From Hofstenia miamia (lineage: Eukaryota > Xenacoelomorpha > Acoela), in the NCBI GenBank assembly GCA_004352715.1, contig SCFE01000040.1, forward strand, positions 2,091,317 through 2,155,316: DNA of 64,000 nucleotides, read 5' to 3'. Position numbers and translations under genes: made by a program. Each line of letters opens with the position of its first letter. Position 1 is the first letter of the stretch. The notes beneath the pieces are model-generated. The model did not search any database. It was not told the origin of the DNA and was given only the letters and a program-made list of their open reading frames with translations. This document shows positions 1 to 14,315 of this stretch, piece after piece.

Positions 1-910
1 TCCAAAATCAATATCCACTGCTAGATGTAAAATTGGTCATGAAATAATAAACTTTCGGTTTAACAAATTGTTTTCCAAAAAATGTTGTAAATGATTTTAT
101 CATCACCTGTAAGCACCTCATGCATGTCTAGAGCATATAAATTTTAAAAATTTCACTGTAGTGTTTTTCACAGTAGTTTTTTACAAGAAATACGTGAAAA
201 ACCATGTTTATTGTATTAATTTTTTTAGCAAAAGTTGATATTGCATTTTATCTGAGGAACTGGTTATTTCTATTAACGAGTGTAAATAATATCTATCATC
301 AATCAACCCCAACTATGAATTAGGCAAAAAACACGTCGCGTCCAGGTGTTTTATATCGAAGAAATCCATGCCCTAACCCTTCCCCTACCCACTACAAAGA
401 CATTTTGTGGCGGCAAAGTAGAAAGCACAATTTTTCACACTATGCTATAGCAATGAAAAAAATTCATTGTTTTTGAAATTCCTAAATACAATTTTTTCTT
501 CAATTAAATTTAAAATTTAAGCAATTCTTTTGCCCTTGAAAACCTGCACTCTTGCTTTTGCTTGGGTAATACCAACACTTTTGAGTTCGAAGTTCAAATG
601 TTGGTTCAAATTAGGATTCTAGAACTATTCGATTTACCCGGCCCAAATTGGAAAAATACGCAGTGAGACTCTGACCAATAATGAAGGATCTGGGACCCCG
701 GAAAATAGCTACATATCCACTTGCAATGGTATGGAAACTATTAACGGTATTTCTTTGCACAGAAACATCACTGTACATATAAAAAAGATTAAATCAAAAT
801 AATTATATGAGATTGTAAACGAGTAGGAAAAAATTATGGGCTTGTAACGGAGAAAGGTAATTTTATTTTGATTGGTTATAAAATGGCATCTTTATCTACT
901 GTCCGTTTAG
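1..910. other. Upstream/intronic sequence, no gene recognised
   Basis: AT-rich sequence before the first recognised receptor exon. I looked for an exon encoding a signal peptide or a first cysteine-rich domain ending in phase 0 and found none, so this is most likely intron; the missing 5' exons should lie outside the window. No repeat family was recognised here. Confidence 0.4.
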
Positions 911-1089
911 AGTTGTGGACACGATAAAGGCGAAAACGTGACGTGTCAAAGATGCAGCTGGGGATTTTTTAAGCCTGAATCCGGATACGGCGGTTGCAAA
1001 CGGCACAAGCGTTGCTACGGTTTTGCAATCGCAGTTCAAGGCACTATATCTACTGACGTTATATGTTCCACCAACAGTTGCACTACGGG
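911..1089 (+). CDS. Exon: TNFR cysteine-rich domain
   Basis: Acceptor GTCCGTTTAG precedes the exon and donor GTAATT follows it. It encodes 59 codons plus two bases (phase 0 in, phase 2 out) beginning SCGHDKGENVTCQRC. Seven cysteines are spaced C-x9-C-x2-C-x13-C-x5-C-x16-C-x4-C, with a GY..CKRHKRCYGF core. This is the TNF-receptor cysteine-rich repeat pattern, closest by eye to the second repeat of EDAR/TROY-type receptors. Base composition is visibly richer in G+C than its surroundings. An acceptor two bases later (TTTAGAG) is also possible and would change the entry phase. Confidence 0.85.
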
Positions 1090-4000
1090 GTAATTTTTGT
1101 TGTGACATTTATTTTTAGCTACTATCTCACAAAAACAAAAACTAATCAGGGTTGTACAAAATGAATATAATTTAAAAACACATCTTTGACAGTAAATTCA
1201 AAAAAGTTTTAAATTTGCTTATTAAGAATAAGGGGGAAATATTTTAATCCTCATTCGAATGTTTAAAGGCTTTCCAAAATCGATTGTTCCCGCTTATGTT
1301 TTGTTACACAACTGAAATTATTTTTCTGTTTTTTAGATTTATTGAAATAAAAATGTAATCTATTTTAGAAAAAGCATACTATTTTAACTTAATTCTTACT
1401 AATTTGAAACAGAGTTGAATTTTTTTCTCATTTTTTAATTTTTTAGTCAATTTCATGATATTGAATTAAATTTTCATTCTTAATCTAAATTTCATTAAGA
1501 CATTGAGATCCATACTGTATAATTACATGCATCATTGTGCTTCATGTTGAGTTTCATTTAATTTAAAGTAAGGATTTTTGTAACCCTATCCTATTCTTTA
1601 TGCATTACAATTTTATTGGTTTTGTCCAAATTTTATAGACAATTTGTGACTATTGACCCATCTATGGATAAATGTGCTCCCTGTTATGGTGATCATTTGT
1701 GATAAAAATTATTCCTGTGCCTGAATTACATGAAAAGGTGAACATTTTAATGAAAAATTCTGTTTTTTAGAAAGGCATGAATTCTTCCCATAATAATAAT
1801 AATAAGGTAGTCCAGATTCCATCACAGCAACAATTAAAGTGTTTACCTGCAAATCCAGAGTTCGTCGCGATGTAGGTTCCAATTAAAGATGTCGATGAAA
1901 GAGAAGGCAATTTTCTATCCTATGGTGACCTTAAAATGAAGTGTTGATCTGACAAAATATTTTTGACTTTTTTGACCTTGCAACCATACTAAATAATTGC
2001 ACAATTCACATTTTCATGTCTAACCAAATCTTTTTGACAGAAAAAAAACATTTTGAGGTTATTGAATTTTACGCGCTCTAGTGATAACAGAATTGCTTTG
2101 ATTAGGAGAGATTGTATAAAATCGGTGATCAATTTCCATGTAATCGATTTTCGATTCCAATTATATAGAATCGTAGTTCTAATTCTAAGATTACCTTCAT
2201 CTATTTCGTAGAAATATCACCTAGTACTTTTGTGCATTGGACTAAAGCACTTATAAATCGCTTCACATTACATACAAATGGAAAGAAGTAGTTAAAATTA
2301 ATAACAGCATTAAGGATTTGAAAGCGTTAATGTTTCAATTGTTTCAAGATGTAATATACAGTTAGATGATGTGTCGATTACCATTAGTAAAATTAAATTT
2401 CATAAAAACATCTATAAATATTTTTTAGATAATGTTTCTCTCCAACAAAGAATGAATCGTTAATTTGCAATGGCTTTGTAGTTTGGCGCTAGTCAATAGG
2501 AAATGTTCACAGTTTATTTAATGAGTGCTTTTCAAAAGAAACCAATAATGTTTTTGGCTGATGAATGGGAATTCGATTATATTATTTAAAAACTATTGTA
2601 CTAATAAATATGTGACCGGTAATATTTACGAAAATAATATATTTGAATTTTGATGTTAGTCATTGTGTAATGGATTTGTATCTTTGAGAGCCTTTTTTAT
2701 TAGGGCTGTTCGATTATTTAATTAATTGACCCGACCTTTAGTAATTGATAATTGATTGATTCTGTTGCCAAATTAGATTTAATTATGACAGCAGCTTTTT
2801 CAAAAGTTTGTTTTTGTTGAACGCAGAGTCGTTTCGCGAATTCCACAGTTGTTATGTATGTTTTATTTTGTTTTTGATATTTCTTTGAAAAAAAGTTTAA
2901 AAAAACGTTTTTAGCTATCAATATCCGTTGAGATAATTGATTGATAGCAGGTTAATAATTGATTGACTCTTGTAATTTTTACTAATTCTGAAGTCTACTC
3001 AATAAATGCATGCAATGGCTTAAAATTGTTTTTCAGGAGATCTTTACACAGAAATATCACAACATATATGTAATACATGAACATTGTAATAATCAAAGGA
3101 AAAACTTTTAGAAACCTATGAAATTTTTTTATATTAATACTTTAGTGAAATTTCTCCAGTTGTATTTAAACATTTTTTATAAAAGCCTGTAAATATTTTC
3201 AAACGATTTTATAATTGTTTGGAAAATTGATGTAAATTAATTACTTCGATTCAAAAAATGCAACTCATAAAAGTGTATTTTTCTGACAACTTAAAAAATA
3301 AAAGACACATCATCCAAAAGCAATAGAGAGTACTAATCGGTTGTGGATGACTTAGCATACTATTTTTCTTTAGGGGCGATGCAACGCCCAAATCGAATCC
3401 ATCAGTTTTTTTCAAACCGATTTTTTGCTGCTATTCGATTATATCTTGCTTTAACTGTTGTAAATGTCGGCTTTATTCTTCTCCACATCGTCTTTAAGGA
3501 TCACCCAGACATTTTCAATGGGTGAAAAATCAGGAGAAAACACAAACCACTGCAAAAATTGAGCTTATTTTTCTTCAGAAAAATTTCGGGTATGTTGAGA
3601 ATTGTGAGGGTGTTGTCCCAATTTTGCTGTAGTACGAGGGCTATTACAAAATTAACCTCCGATTGTCTTTACACAGAATTCAACCATTCACAGTGGCATG
3701 GCACTTCGCGAAAAAAACAATGCAATTTGAACTGTCTTTACGCATCACGGCAGTTCATTAGACTTCGTCAGTTCTTCGCATGCCCCATTTATCATAGAGC
3801 TCCCTATTGTTGTGTCCGCCAGCTGTGAGATTCTTTTGGTCATCCACTTTCTGTGTGCAGAAGGCAAACTGCAGCTGAGATTCATCATCTTCTGTGTCGA
3901 GTGTATGGAGATGGAGTCATGAGCGAAGGATCAGTGCTGGAATGGTGCAGGAAGTTCAAGAATGGATGGTCTGAGGTGCATTATGAGGAAGGGTGTGAAT

Positions 4001-7000
4001 GGCCTTCACAGTGTTGACCGATAAACTCGTGCAGAAAGTTGATGAAGCAGTCTCGAGAAAGGCATCGTGTCACAATTTCGGATCTCAAGAATGATTTCCC
4101 AGAGATTTCAAGAAGTGCCTTATTCCGAGTGATCACGGATAACTTGGGTTATCACAAATACTGCGAAGGCTGGGTACCAAAAAGATTGACCGACGTCTAC
4201 AAAGGTTGAAGAGTGGACGCTGAAGCGTCATTCCTTTTGTGTCATCGGGAAGAAGGGGAGCAATTCCTGGACAAGATTGTGACTGGGGATTAGATTTTGG
4301 ATTCCGTTCGTCAATTCAGAGACGAAGGAGGCGTCCAAGCAATGGATACATCCTCACTCACCGAACAAACCCAAGAAATTTAAGCAAACGTTTTCGAATT
4401 GGAAAAGGATGGCAACCGTTTTTTGGGACCGCAGAGAAGTCCTTTTGGTCGACTTCATGCCTCCAGGATACACGATGCTTAATGTGAGATCCTCAAAGGC
4501 CACTGGCGAGTGATCCAAAACAAACCAAGAGGAAGCAGGTGTTGTCCTTCTGCATTACAACACAAGGCCCCATACAACTGCCCGAACAGCAGCCTTGTTG
4601 AATGATTTCCAATGGGAGATTTTTTTATCAGTCACTATACAGTCCCGAATTGGCACCGAGCGATTACCATCTCTTCCAAAAATGAAAGTGTGGTTTGGAA
4701 GTCACCGATTTCAATCGGATGATGAACTGGTCAAAAGTGTGAATGGCTGGTTGAGTGCACAGGCGGCAGAGTTCTTTGATGATGGCATAAGGAAGCTGAT
4801 CCCACGGTATCAAAAATGTATTGATTTAAGGTGACTGTTGAGAAGTATACAATGTATTTGATGTATTGAAATTAGGTAATAAAGATTAATTTGGATTTTT
4901 TGTTTTTTCTCGGTAGGCTATTGGAGGTTAATTTTGGAATGGCCATCGTATATAACCTTGTCGACAAAGGCTGTGCTCATACCGGAAAAGTCTTCTAGGA
5001 TATCTGTGTAGTTCTGGCCGTTAATGGTGTCTTGCTTCGCATATTTGTACGCAGAAACTTCGATCGCTCAAGTTCCTTCAAGCCATGATTTTAGGGTAAA
5101 AATTTGGAATCTCGTGAACGACCAATGTAAAATTCGCTGGAAACTAGACGTTAGCCAAAAATCACAGCAGTAAGCTTATCCTCTTCTACTTAGGAATGAG
5201 CTTTGGAAATTTTTTGAATTTTTTTCCTGAATACTGCTGTTTATTTTAAAGACCCTCTATACTATGGATTTGGGCCCGGGAAACAGATGCCCCCTCCCCG
5301 AAATGGTGATTCATCTGAAAATTTTATATTAGAGAGTTGCATAGGGCTATTTGAACCAGGCTCTTCCGCTAATTTCCCTCTAAAATCAGGGGTCTTCCAC
5401 TTCCTTTCTTGTGATCTACAGAAATACCTATGCGTATTTTGTTGTAATTTTGATAAAATGTTGTTCTTGTCATTCCAAATAATTTCCGCAATTCAGCAGG
5501 GTCTTTGGCGACATTGTTACAGAGATCTTGAAATGCAAAAGCAATCGGTGTGCAAAATTTTATGTGTCTACCTCTCCAATGCAAACTAACAGAATGGTAT
5601 TTCATTAGATTGCATGTGAAAATGATAAAAATAGAGTTATTTCTCTTGCGGCAAAGCAAAGCGAATTAAAGCATTTTTTAAGTAGTCTTTAAACCATGCT
5701 ATAGAATACAGCAATCAATCTGTCCTAAGATACAGTTTTCAATTATATTTTGAGTTTTGTAATTTTATGTTTATTAGATAAATTTTAGCTACGCATTCAA
5801 TTCAGCTGAAAAGGGTTGTTTAAAGTGTAAATTCTTTATGTCTCCAGATTGTCCAAAACCAGTCACTCCCAACAGGCCAAACCTAGTCACGACTACTACA
5901 GAAATGCATCCACAAGTGCCCTTTCCAAACGCAGAAGGTAAGCGGTTTACATTTGCAAAATTTATATCAAATACCAATATCCATTATTCCATATAATTTA
6001 ACGATGCCGCTAATATTGATTTGAATTGATATCAACGTGGGAATATCAAATCAATTGTATTGATTTTGATTTGAAATTGATTTTTATATCAATTGATTTC
6101 AATTGTCTATTTACAAACGGTTTAACACTAGATTACTTGTAAATAGAAGATACATTTAATCCTTTTCAAAAAATAGCTGAACCATACTTTGTAAGCAATA
6201 GGTTTTTAATCCTCATTTGTATGTATATATATATATATATATATTTAAAAGAAATGTTTAAATATTACTTTTAAAAATTTTAGTATTTAATTAATAGGTA
6301 ATCTCATGACTTTAATTTGGTATTAATTTTTGCTGTTTGAGGATTCTTAAATTAATCTAAAAAATTTTCTGTGTCGTTTCGGAACCAGTGAATTCATTTC
6401 TTAAGACATTTATAGTATAACATGTATTTGTGTATTTTCGTGCAATATACTTTTTAGCTAGACAAACCAAATTTTTTCCGACCAATCCGCAATTTCTAAA
6501 AATAATTCTCAGGACGTGAATGAAGCGTACTGCAACCGAATATGCAGGAATAAACAACATCCGCAAATGTCGTTTAAGGCAATATGCAAAATGGAATAAA
6601 ATTTCGTCTTTTGACAAAAACAGTGTATTTTGTATTTTGTTTGCATTTTTCGTAATCTTTTGAATATCATGCATTATAATATAAGAATGATTACGTAAAT
6701 TTAGAATCGTGTTTTTGTAAAATTTTCTCATTATGGCACCATCACAGTCAAACCAATGATTATGAGTGCTATTTAAATAAATGCAGTACAATTTTTGGTG
6801 ACAATTTGGTAGAAATACATTACATAAAAATACAAGATATTGATAATAAAGGGTGTGTAAACAGCTATTAACAACATCACCTGAATGAACAGTTAACATC
6901 ATCATATTTACTGTTAACATGAGATGAAGGCAATGGAAGACTTAAAATGAAACATTTGTTTTTTTACAACATTATTGATTTTCAAAACTATATGTTTTGA

Positions 7001-10000
7001 CGAGTTTGCTCAGCCGGATGTTATAAAATAGCCCTTTGATACTGTTTTATGAAGCAGCATGCTGCTGTTAACAGTAATTAATGATTGCAGAACTGAATAT
7101 ACAAAGCTAGGTGTTAGATTAGGCTATTAGAGCTTAACACTTCAATGTACAAGAAACTGTAAACAGTAGCTAAACAAAATAGCCTTGTTGATATCAACGA
7201 GAAGTGTCTGTTGATATCAACCAGTGATAAGCTGTTGATTTGATTTGGTGCGAAATTTCCATGTCAACAGCAACCCTGATAGAACTACATGTATATTTGA
7301 AGATTTTAATCTATTCATTACAGGGAATTTAATGTTGGAATGTGCATACGAATTAAAAGACAAATAGATATAACAAATAGTAAACAATAAATTTCTACAT
7401 TGTATGTAACACCCCAAAATCAATTTTAAGTATTTATTAAACGAGATAAATTTTAGAATTCGATGCAGAGTCGGGAATTTATCGAAAATATATTCAAACA
7501 AAAGAATTTTATGAATGTATATTGCAAAATATTTTTTTCTTATCCAAGTTAAAATATAATTAAACGGACGATTATACCTTCAAATTCAGAGGAAGTAGTC
7601 AAATATTTTTACAATTTTTTTTGAAATAGTTTTTAATCTTCTTAAATATTTTTTATTTAATCTAACTTGATTCAATGGCTGCGTATATATCCATATGGTA
7701 CTATCATGTCCTATTACAATCTATTTTGACAATTTTCTGTAATTATACTTGCAATAAATTTGTTATTTATGGTAAATAAATTTATAAAATACCAAAGTTC
7801 TGATATATACTTGCTTTCCAAATATTTCAAAAATTTAAAATCGTATGTAAACCGAAATCATCTGTTAATTTTACAATATTCAACAATTTAAACATCATAG
7901 TTTAAGATTATATCTCTGTTTATGGGCAGACGTCTCAAAGAATTTAGCGACACTTATACATAGTTTAGTTGCAACCAACATGATTGATTTAACTTTTCAC
8001 CTTTAAGTCTATTCCAACATGTCTTCCAACTTGTAGATTTTATTCCAAATCTAAAATACGTAAGTCATAGAAACTAACCATTTTTTCAATTTGCAATGGA
8101 TACTAATATATTCACAAATCTGTTTTTAATCGAATTACCGGTAAAGTTCACAGCTTTTTAACACAAACAATATCTTAGCAGGAGCTGTACAATACATATA
8201 CCGTTCTAAAATCGTTAAAAGCCTTGAAATCGTTTGTTAGTCATTGAAATAATAACTTCATATATTGCATCTACGCATATGAGTATAATTTTTGCTCCTG
8301 ATCATCTTTTAATCATTAAATACATTTTTAATTTTATGATTTAACGGAACCTAATATAAAATATGAATTTCTGAAACAGTAAAAAAATAAAATGAATTGA
8401 TATTGAGATACACAAAACTTTTAGTTTGAGTTGGTAAATACTAAAATGAAAATGAGAACGGGTTAAAAAACTTAAGATGTTTTGTAGACTATGTTTGGTA
8501 CACGCCCAATATTCTTGACAGGATGGATGTCTCCCAAGATGACAGGCATCAGATATTAATCTATTCTCTTTCAATAATTAATTCACCTAATGCAATTAAC
8601 AAGTGCTGTCCCGTTATGTGACGTGTACGTTTAAATCATTTACTAATCACCTGTAGGCTTATTAGCGAATTTATTTTTGACACAAATCCAGCATAAGTGG
8701 AGCCATTTGGACTACAATGATATCTTATTTATAACATTCCACTAATAAACACCCATCCTTAAATTAAATTTTGATGGTTTTAGCTATTTTAGTTCAATTT
8801 AATGCAAGGGATTTTAATTCTTGAAGTATTTCAGTTTTACTTAATCGTTTTGCTAATCATTTTGTTTTAGTTGATTACTTTATAGTGCATTTAGACGTAT
8901 TATATCAACAAGCAAATATTGGCTATGAGCTTTATAGTAATGTGCTGTATGGGTTGCTTCAATGTTGCGAAAAGTGCTGATATTTAAGGAACTTACATGT
9001 GGATCAGGCCACAGTAATACTTTCGTTGCGGAAACGACAAAAACAAAATGTATTGTCTTCTGAGCATTTTCCTGATTTAGTCAGTCATGGATGAATAACT
9101 CTTATACCCTATTGAAAATTCGCTGTGGATACGACAGCTTGTGACATGTTTTTTAGTCCCTTCATGAAATTCGAAATCCCTGATCTGGTATACGTTTTTG
9201 ATAAACAATGGTCTAGAAAGTAAAAACCATATCCTATGATATTCAGAATATAAAATTTCAAAGTCATCAATATTAAAATAATGAGCTGCCCTTTATGAGC
9301 GTTGTGGATACGACATGATAAATCGCTGCGGAACGACAAATATGAGACGCATTAGTTAGTTAGAAAAGAAAAATATGATGATCTGATAGTTTACTTTATT
9401 CGTATATAGTTTAATTATTAATATCTGACAGAAAAAATTGATGCTCATGTCGCAAATACTGTGTCCTGACCCATGTTTTCGAGAACATACTCTACCACTA
9501 AGCGGTAATTTTTAAGTGGGCCTTCCATTTTAAAACAGTTAGGAAGATATGAAACCGTGAATTTGAATTACAATATCCCGAAAGCAATTAAAAATTTTTA
9601 TTGACAACGTCAATTCTGTGTCAAGAGACAGTCGATGTGAATTCGTTTCTTAAATCCGATAAATGGTAGAACTTTTTGTCTATTTTAACCTTTACATTTT
9701 ACTATAACGTAAAATGACGACCTCCTAATATTGATGCTGTTGTAGAATATTTACTTTTGTAAAACTACTGAAGGCTTGGATCGGAAGAGCATCGAAGAAG
9801 ATCAAGAAGGCATTGTAATTTTAAAACATTGAATTTATTTTTCAACTCTTTGCATTAATATGATAAACTAAGAAACCACCTGACTTGCATTTACACATTG
9901 ATTTTGTTCAAAAAATTAAAATAAGATTCGTAAAAGTTCTTTCTTCTTTAGTCTAAGATCTAGTTGGAGGGATTGGAGTTGATTTTATTAATATCCTTAC

Positions 10001-13000
10001 TTTCACATGAGTCTTTATAATAATAAACAATTATTTATGTATACATATCCATTTATACAAATAACCAGAATGAAATGAAGTTAAAATGGACTGTAATTGA
10101 ACCAGAACACATTCATTTGCAATTATCTTATTATTTAAACATTAAGAGTGTGAATATTCTCTAAGAATAGGTTATATTATTGAAAACTAGATGACACTTT
10201 CAGCTACTTCAGGCACAGAAATATTTTTTCACACAAATTTACGCTATTACATGGAAGCAGATTCACACATAGATATGGTTATATCCAAAGATTTATATAT
10301 TTCTTAAGAGACTTGAACAAAATTTCTCGAAAATATGAATAAAACGATTTGTAACTATAAAGAACGCCAGAAAAATGAAGTTTAAATAAAGATCAGAGAA
10401 GTCTAGACAACGCTTTTTATTACAAGAATTGACAAACAATTGCTTTACACACAAACATGGATTTAATTGGACTGCAAATAAATTATTCAAAGTAGAATGT
10501 CTACTGTTTTCCTTTCTCCACATATAGGGAAACTACAAATATTAATAGATATTCCATTGCCTGCTCCAAATGATTATTGAATCACTTCATTTTTCAAAGA
10601 ATTCACATTATTTCATACTACCATGTACATGTACACTTTGTTATGCATTATGTTTTGTGTTAGCAGACATGTGTCTAAGTTCAAGCGAGAACCAATTGAA
10701 TCACTTTTGGCTCATGTTCAATTAATATTTTCTTAGAATTCATTTATTATAAAGATATTTGAAATAAATCTGCTTAGAAGCAATTTAACTAGAAAAGCAG
10801 CACTAGGCTAATTCAGACATGTATCAAGTAGTTCGCTTTCGCAGACAGGGTTTCCCACATTCAAATGACGTTTTTTTTCAAAATATAACATATTTTTTAA
10901 TATTGGTCCAGATGGCAATCCAAATTAGTCTGAAAACACAACGGGGCTTTTTTCAGACCATGAAAATGATAAAAAATACACAGATAGACAAAAACAGAGA
11001 GAAAACCCATTTTCTCTTCATTTAATTTCATCAAGCATTATTTCTTGCTTTGAATGTATATAATCAAAGGCTTCATGTGTTGAACTATGTTTTTGCTTGC
11101 ACATATTTTTATCTGGGATGCTTATGCATTAATATCACATTACTATTATTAATTCTGACATGATTTCGGATTGACTATTCTCTTCATAGCGTTTTAATGC
11201 GATTTTCCAATGACAGTTGTATTTTAAATTAATCTTCTTAACAAACGAAATGTTCATTTCTTTCCAATAATGTCACGTCTTTTCCAGTTTGTTCTCCATT
11301 TCAAGAATGAAAAGCAAACTATAAAATTTATCAAAACTCACATAAAAAGCAACCTGTTAGGGAAGCCAAAGCACGGTTAGAAGTACGCTTTGTGATATAT
11401 CACAATACAAGAGCCCAAATAGTGATTAATGCTTTGCATTGAAACACAATGGGATACCTTTTAGGGGCCATCAAAATGAGCGCAGAATGAAGAGCAATGG
11501 CTGCAATACATTGCAAATAAAACGTTGAAGCCAATTCTTCTTCCCAAATGCCCTTGTTATAAGAAATATTGGATTTTTAAGTTCAATCACAAAAAACGAC
11601 AGCATTGTTTTGTAAAGGCCAGACCAGAGACACTAAGTAATCTATCGAAAAAATTTGATGTTGGTAGACAAGACTTATTATTTATTGTTAGGGTACATAA
11701 CTATTTTATACACGCTCTCGTTATAATCAATCATTGCTAATTGCAATGTCGAAAATTCAATTAATTCATTGCAATTCATTTTTATAGTCCCTTTTATTCC
11801 TGTTACTGAGTTCGATTCACATTCTTCATAAGCTTTTCCCTTTAAATATTGAACGTTTCTCCTAAAATTCTTTTCAATAATTTTTAAATTACAAAGGCGA
11901 TTAGTAGGCATGTTGTTTTTGAAATTAATTCTTGATCTCACATTATTTCTTTCGTAAGAATAGAATAAACACTAAACTGCTAAGCATTTAAAATGTGACG
12001 GAAATGCAGACCGGCGCTGTACGGTGATCGTAAATTGTTATGTCAACAGTGTTGGGACACCCAATTTCTGCTGAGTGGATCTTTCGGACTGACATCTGGT
12101 CTGTGCCAATAATAAATTAAATCTCAAAGCAGTGATTCATAAGATTTTTCAATATTTAGTGTTGAAGAAACACTATCTAACAATGTTGTAAAACCTATTT
12201 GACAATAGTATGCAATGAAGAAGCTAAACAATTTTATACCGAATTTATTTTTCATACGCATTCTCGCAAAAACCTATAACCATATAAATCTTAATCCTTT
12301 TTACAAGTTGTAGCCTTGCAGACAGCTGGCGGATCCAGAACGTCTCGGTGAAGAGATAGGAATGTAGACGTTGTTTATAGATTTCGAAAATCAATGTTAC
12401 AATAGAATATCCTAGAGTGTTTCTGAGTTAAATTCAATGTAAAAGTATAACAGTTAAGTAGTTGGATGTAGAGGAAAGTTTCTAACTTTTGTCTCCTTAA
12501 CTACAAAAGTATTTTATATAAAGTATAACATTTTTATATTATTGCTGCATAATATAACAAGGTTTTTTTGAAAGCAAATTGTAAAGAAAACTTTCTAAAA
12601 AACTATTTCCACACTTCAGTTTAATTTTTCTATGATAAAATGCTTTCGTTTAAGTTTAATTTTAATTAAATAAGTAATGACATCACTGAACGGTATATAC
12701 AGAAAGTTTATGCTTATAAAGTTTCGAAATTTTGAAATTAGACACAAAATTTTGTGTAAAAAGAAATATGGCAATATCGTAATACTTTTCAACAAGTTTA
12801 GAAATAGACTTGATGTTAGGGGTTAGAGTTTCGCAAGGATCAAAGTACTTATTTGCTTACTTGCACATCAATTATTGTAAGAATCTTCTTCAGGTTTCAT
12901 TCCAAGACCTATCCAGGGAAAGAGTAAGATCAGTAGTTGTGAAGCAAGCTGAAATTATTTTTAATGACTTAACCATAGACATTTAATTAATATTTAACTG

Positions 13001-14147
13001 GTCAATTTACAATTTCATAGTATTTGTTCCTTTGAATCAAAAAATCATGTGCACTTTTTTTTAGTTTTTATGTGTTTTCTCAATTAAAAACGAAAGTTGT
13101 CTAAGTTTTTATTGAAGACCTCCATTCTGAACAATGCTACAAAAAGTTAAGATTAAATAGATTTTAACAGTGGAAATTTGGAATTTTACTTAATGGAATT
13201 TCAATTGTACATTAAACTTGGAATGAATAGACTTTTAAATTATTGAGAGACCTTTGTCGTATTGCACGAAAATCAGCTGTTTCGTATAGAAACGTAAACA
13301 AATAATTTTGAGTCTATGACTTTCTTATTGGTCAACTCACTTGCTGTAGTTTCCTTCCACAAATGTACGGGCCTATGCTTTAGATTGTCAATGAAATATT
13401 TTGTTAAGAGAATACTTAATTTTTACATTTTCATATACAAGTATATATCTATGCATTTATATAAAAGTTTGTTCATCTATTTATCTGTCTGTGTTACACA
13501 TTTCATAGGGAAAGGATCCCAGAGAAAGGTAATTTTACATGTATGAATATATGGATACTGGAAGGTTTATATCTAAAATTGACAGTTACAGTTAGGATGA
13601 TTCAGAAATCAAGGGTCTAAGACCCCATATTCAAGATATTCAAGGGTAACATATTTATAACGTACAACGACTGTAATGTAATTATCATAAATTTAGGTCT
13701 TTTCATGGCATACTCTTTTAGTAGGCCATGATCTTTTATAAATGGGTTTTTTGTAATGCATCAGAAAAACCTTATGGTCAACTCGCAAAACAAGCCTCAA
13801 TAGAGCAGCTAGTTAATAATATATAAAGCAAAATTTTAATAAAATGGAAACATCAAAAAGCAACATTAGTGTTGAATGCTTTAAATGAATATTTTTCGGG
13901 AGAGAAGGCAAAATAGGAATTATATTTTTGGAGTAATGGCGTCGATCTTGATGCGCGTGTTGCCAAATAGTTGTATTCGATCCATTGCTGAATACCTGAG
14001 ACTTTGAGCAAAGAGAGTTCGACCTGAAATAGATTTTTTTGAAAACTTTATTTTTAAATATTTTGAAAAGAATTTATATATAATTTGCAAAAAAGCGAAT
14101 GGCCATTGCTGTAGGTTAAGTTTAATTAATTTGTTTTTGTGTTAAAT

Positions 14148-14183
<36 letters not shown>

Positions 14184-14281
14184 TAAATAAATANNNNNNN
14201 NNNNNNNNNNNNNNNNNNNNNNNNNNNNNNNNNNNNNNNNNNNNNNNNNNNNNNNNNNNNNNNNNNNNNNNNNNNNNNNNN

Positions 14282-14315
<34 letters not shown>

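Larger units (their letters stand above)
1689..5847. other. Intron 2 of the TNFR gene, with nested transposons
   Basis: 4,159-bp intron, GTGATC...TCTCCAG. About half consists of a Tc1-like element fossil (about 3343-5500, minus strand) interrupted by a mariner element (3633-4950). The remainder (1689-3340 and 5500-5847) is AT-rich with no recognisable gene. Confidence 0.7.

Noticed and set aside
9779-9791. GATCGGAAGAGCA matches the core of an Illumina adapter.
   Set aside because: The match ends after 13 bases, there is no N or coverage break nearby, and the flanks read smoothly into AT-rich sequence; probably chance.
12013-12112. GC-richer stretch with several Cys codons on the plus strand.
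   Set aside because: All receptor-compatible phases meet a stop, and no paired splice sites fit.
12319-12345. CAGCTGGCGGATCCAG resembles a hAT terminus (CAGTGGCGGATC).
   Set aside because: No matching right end or 8-bp duplication found.
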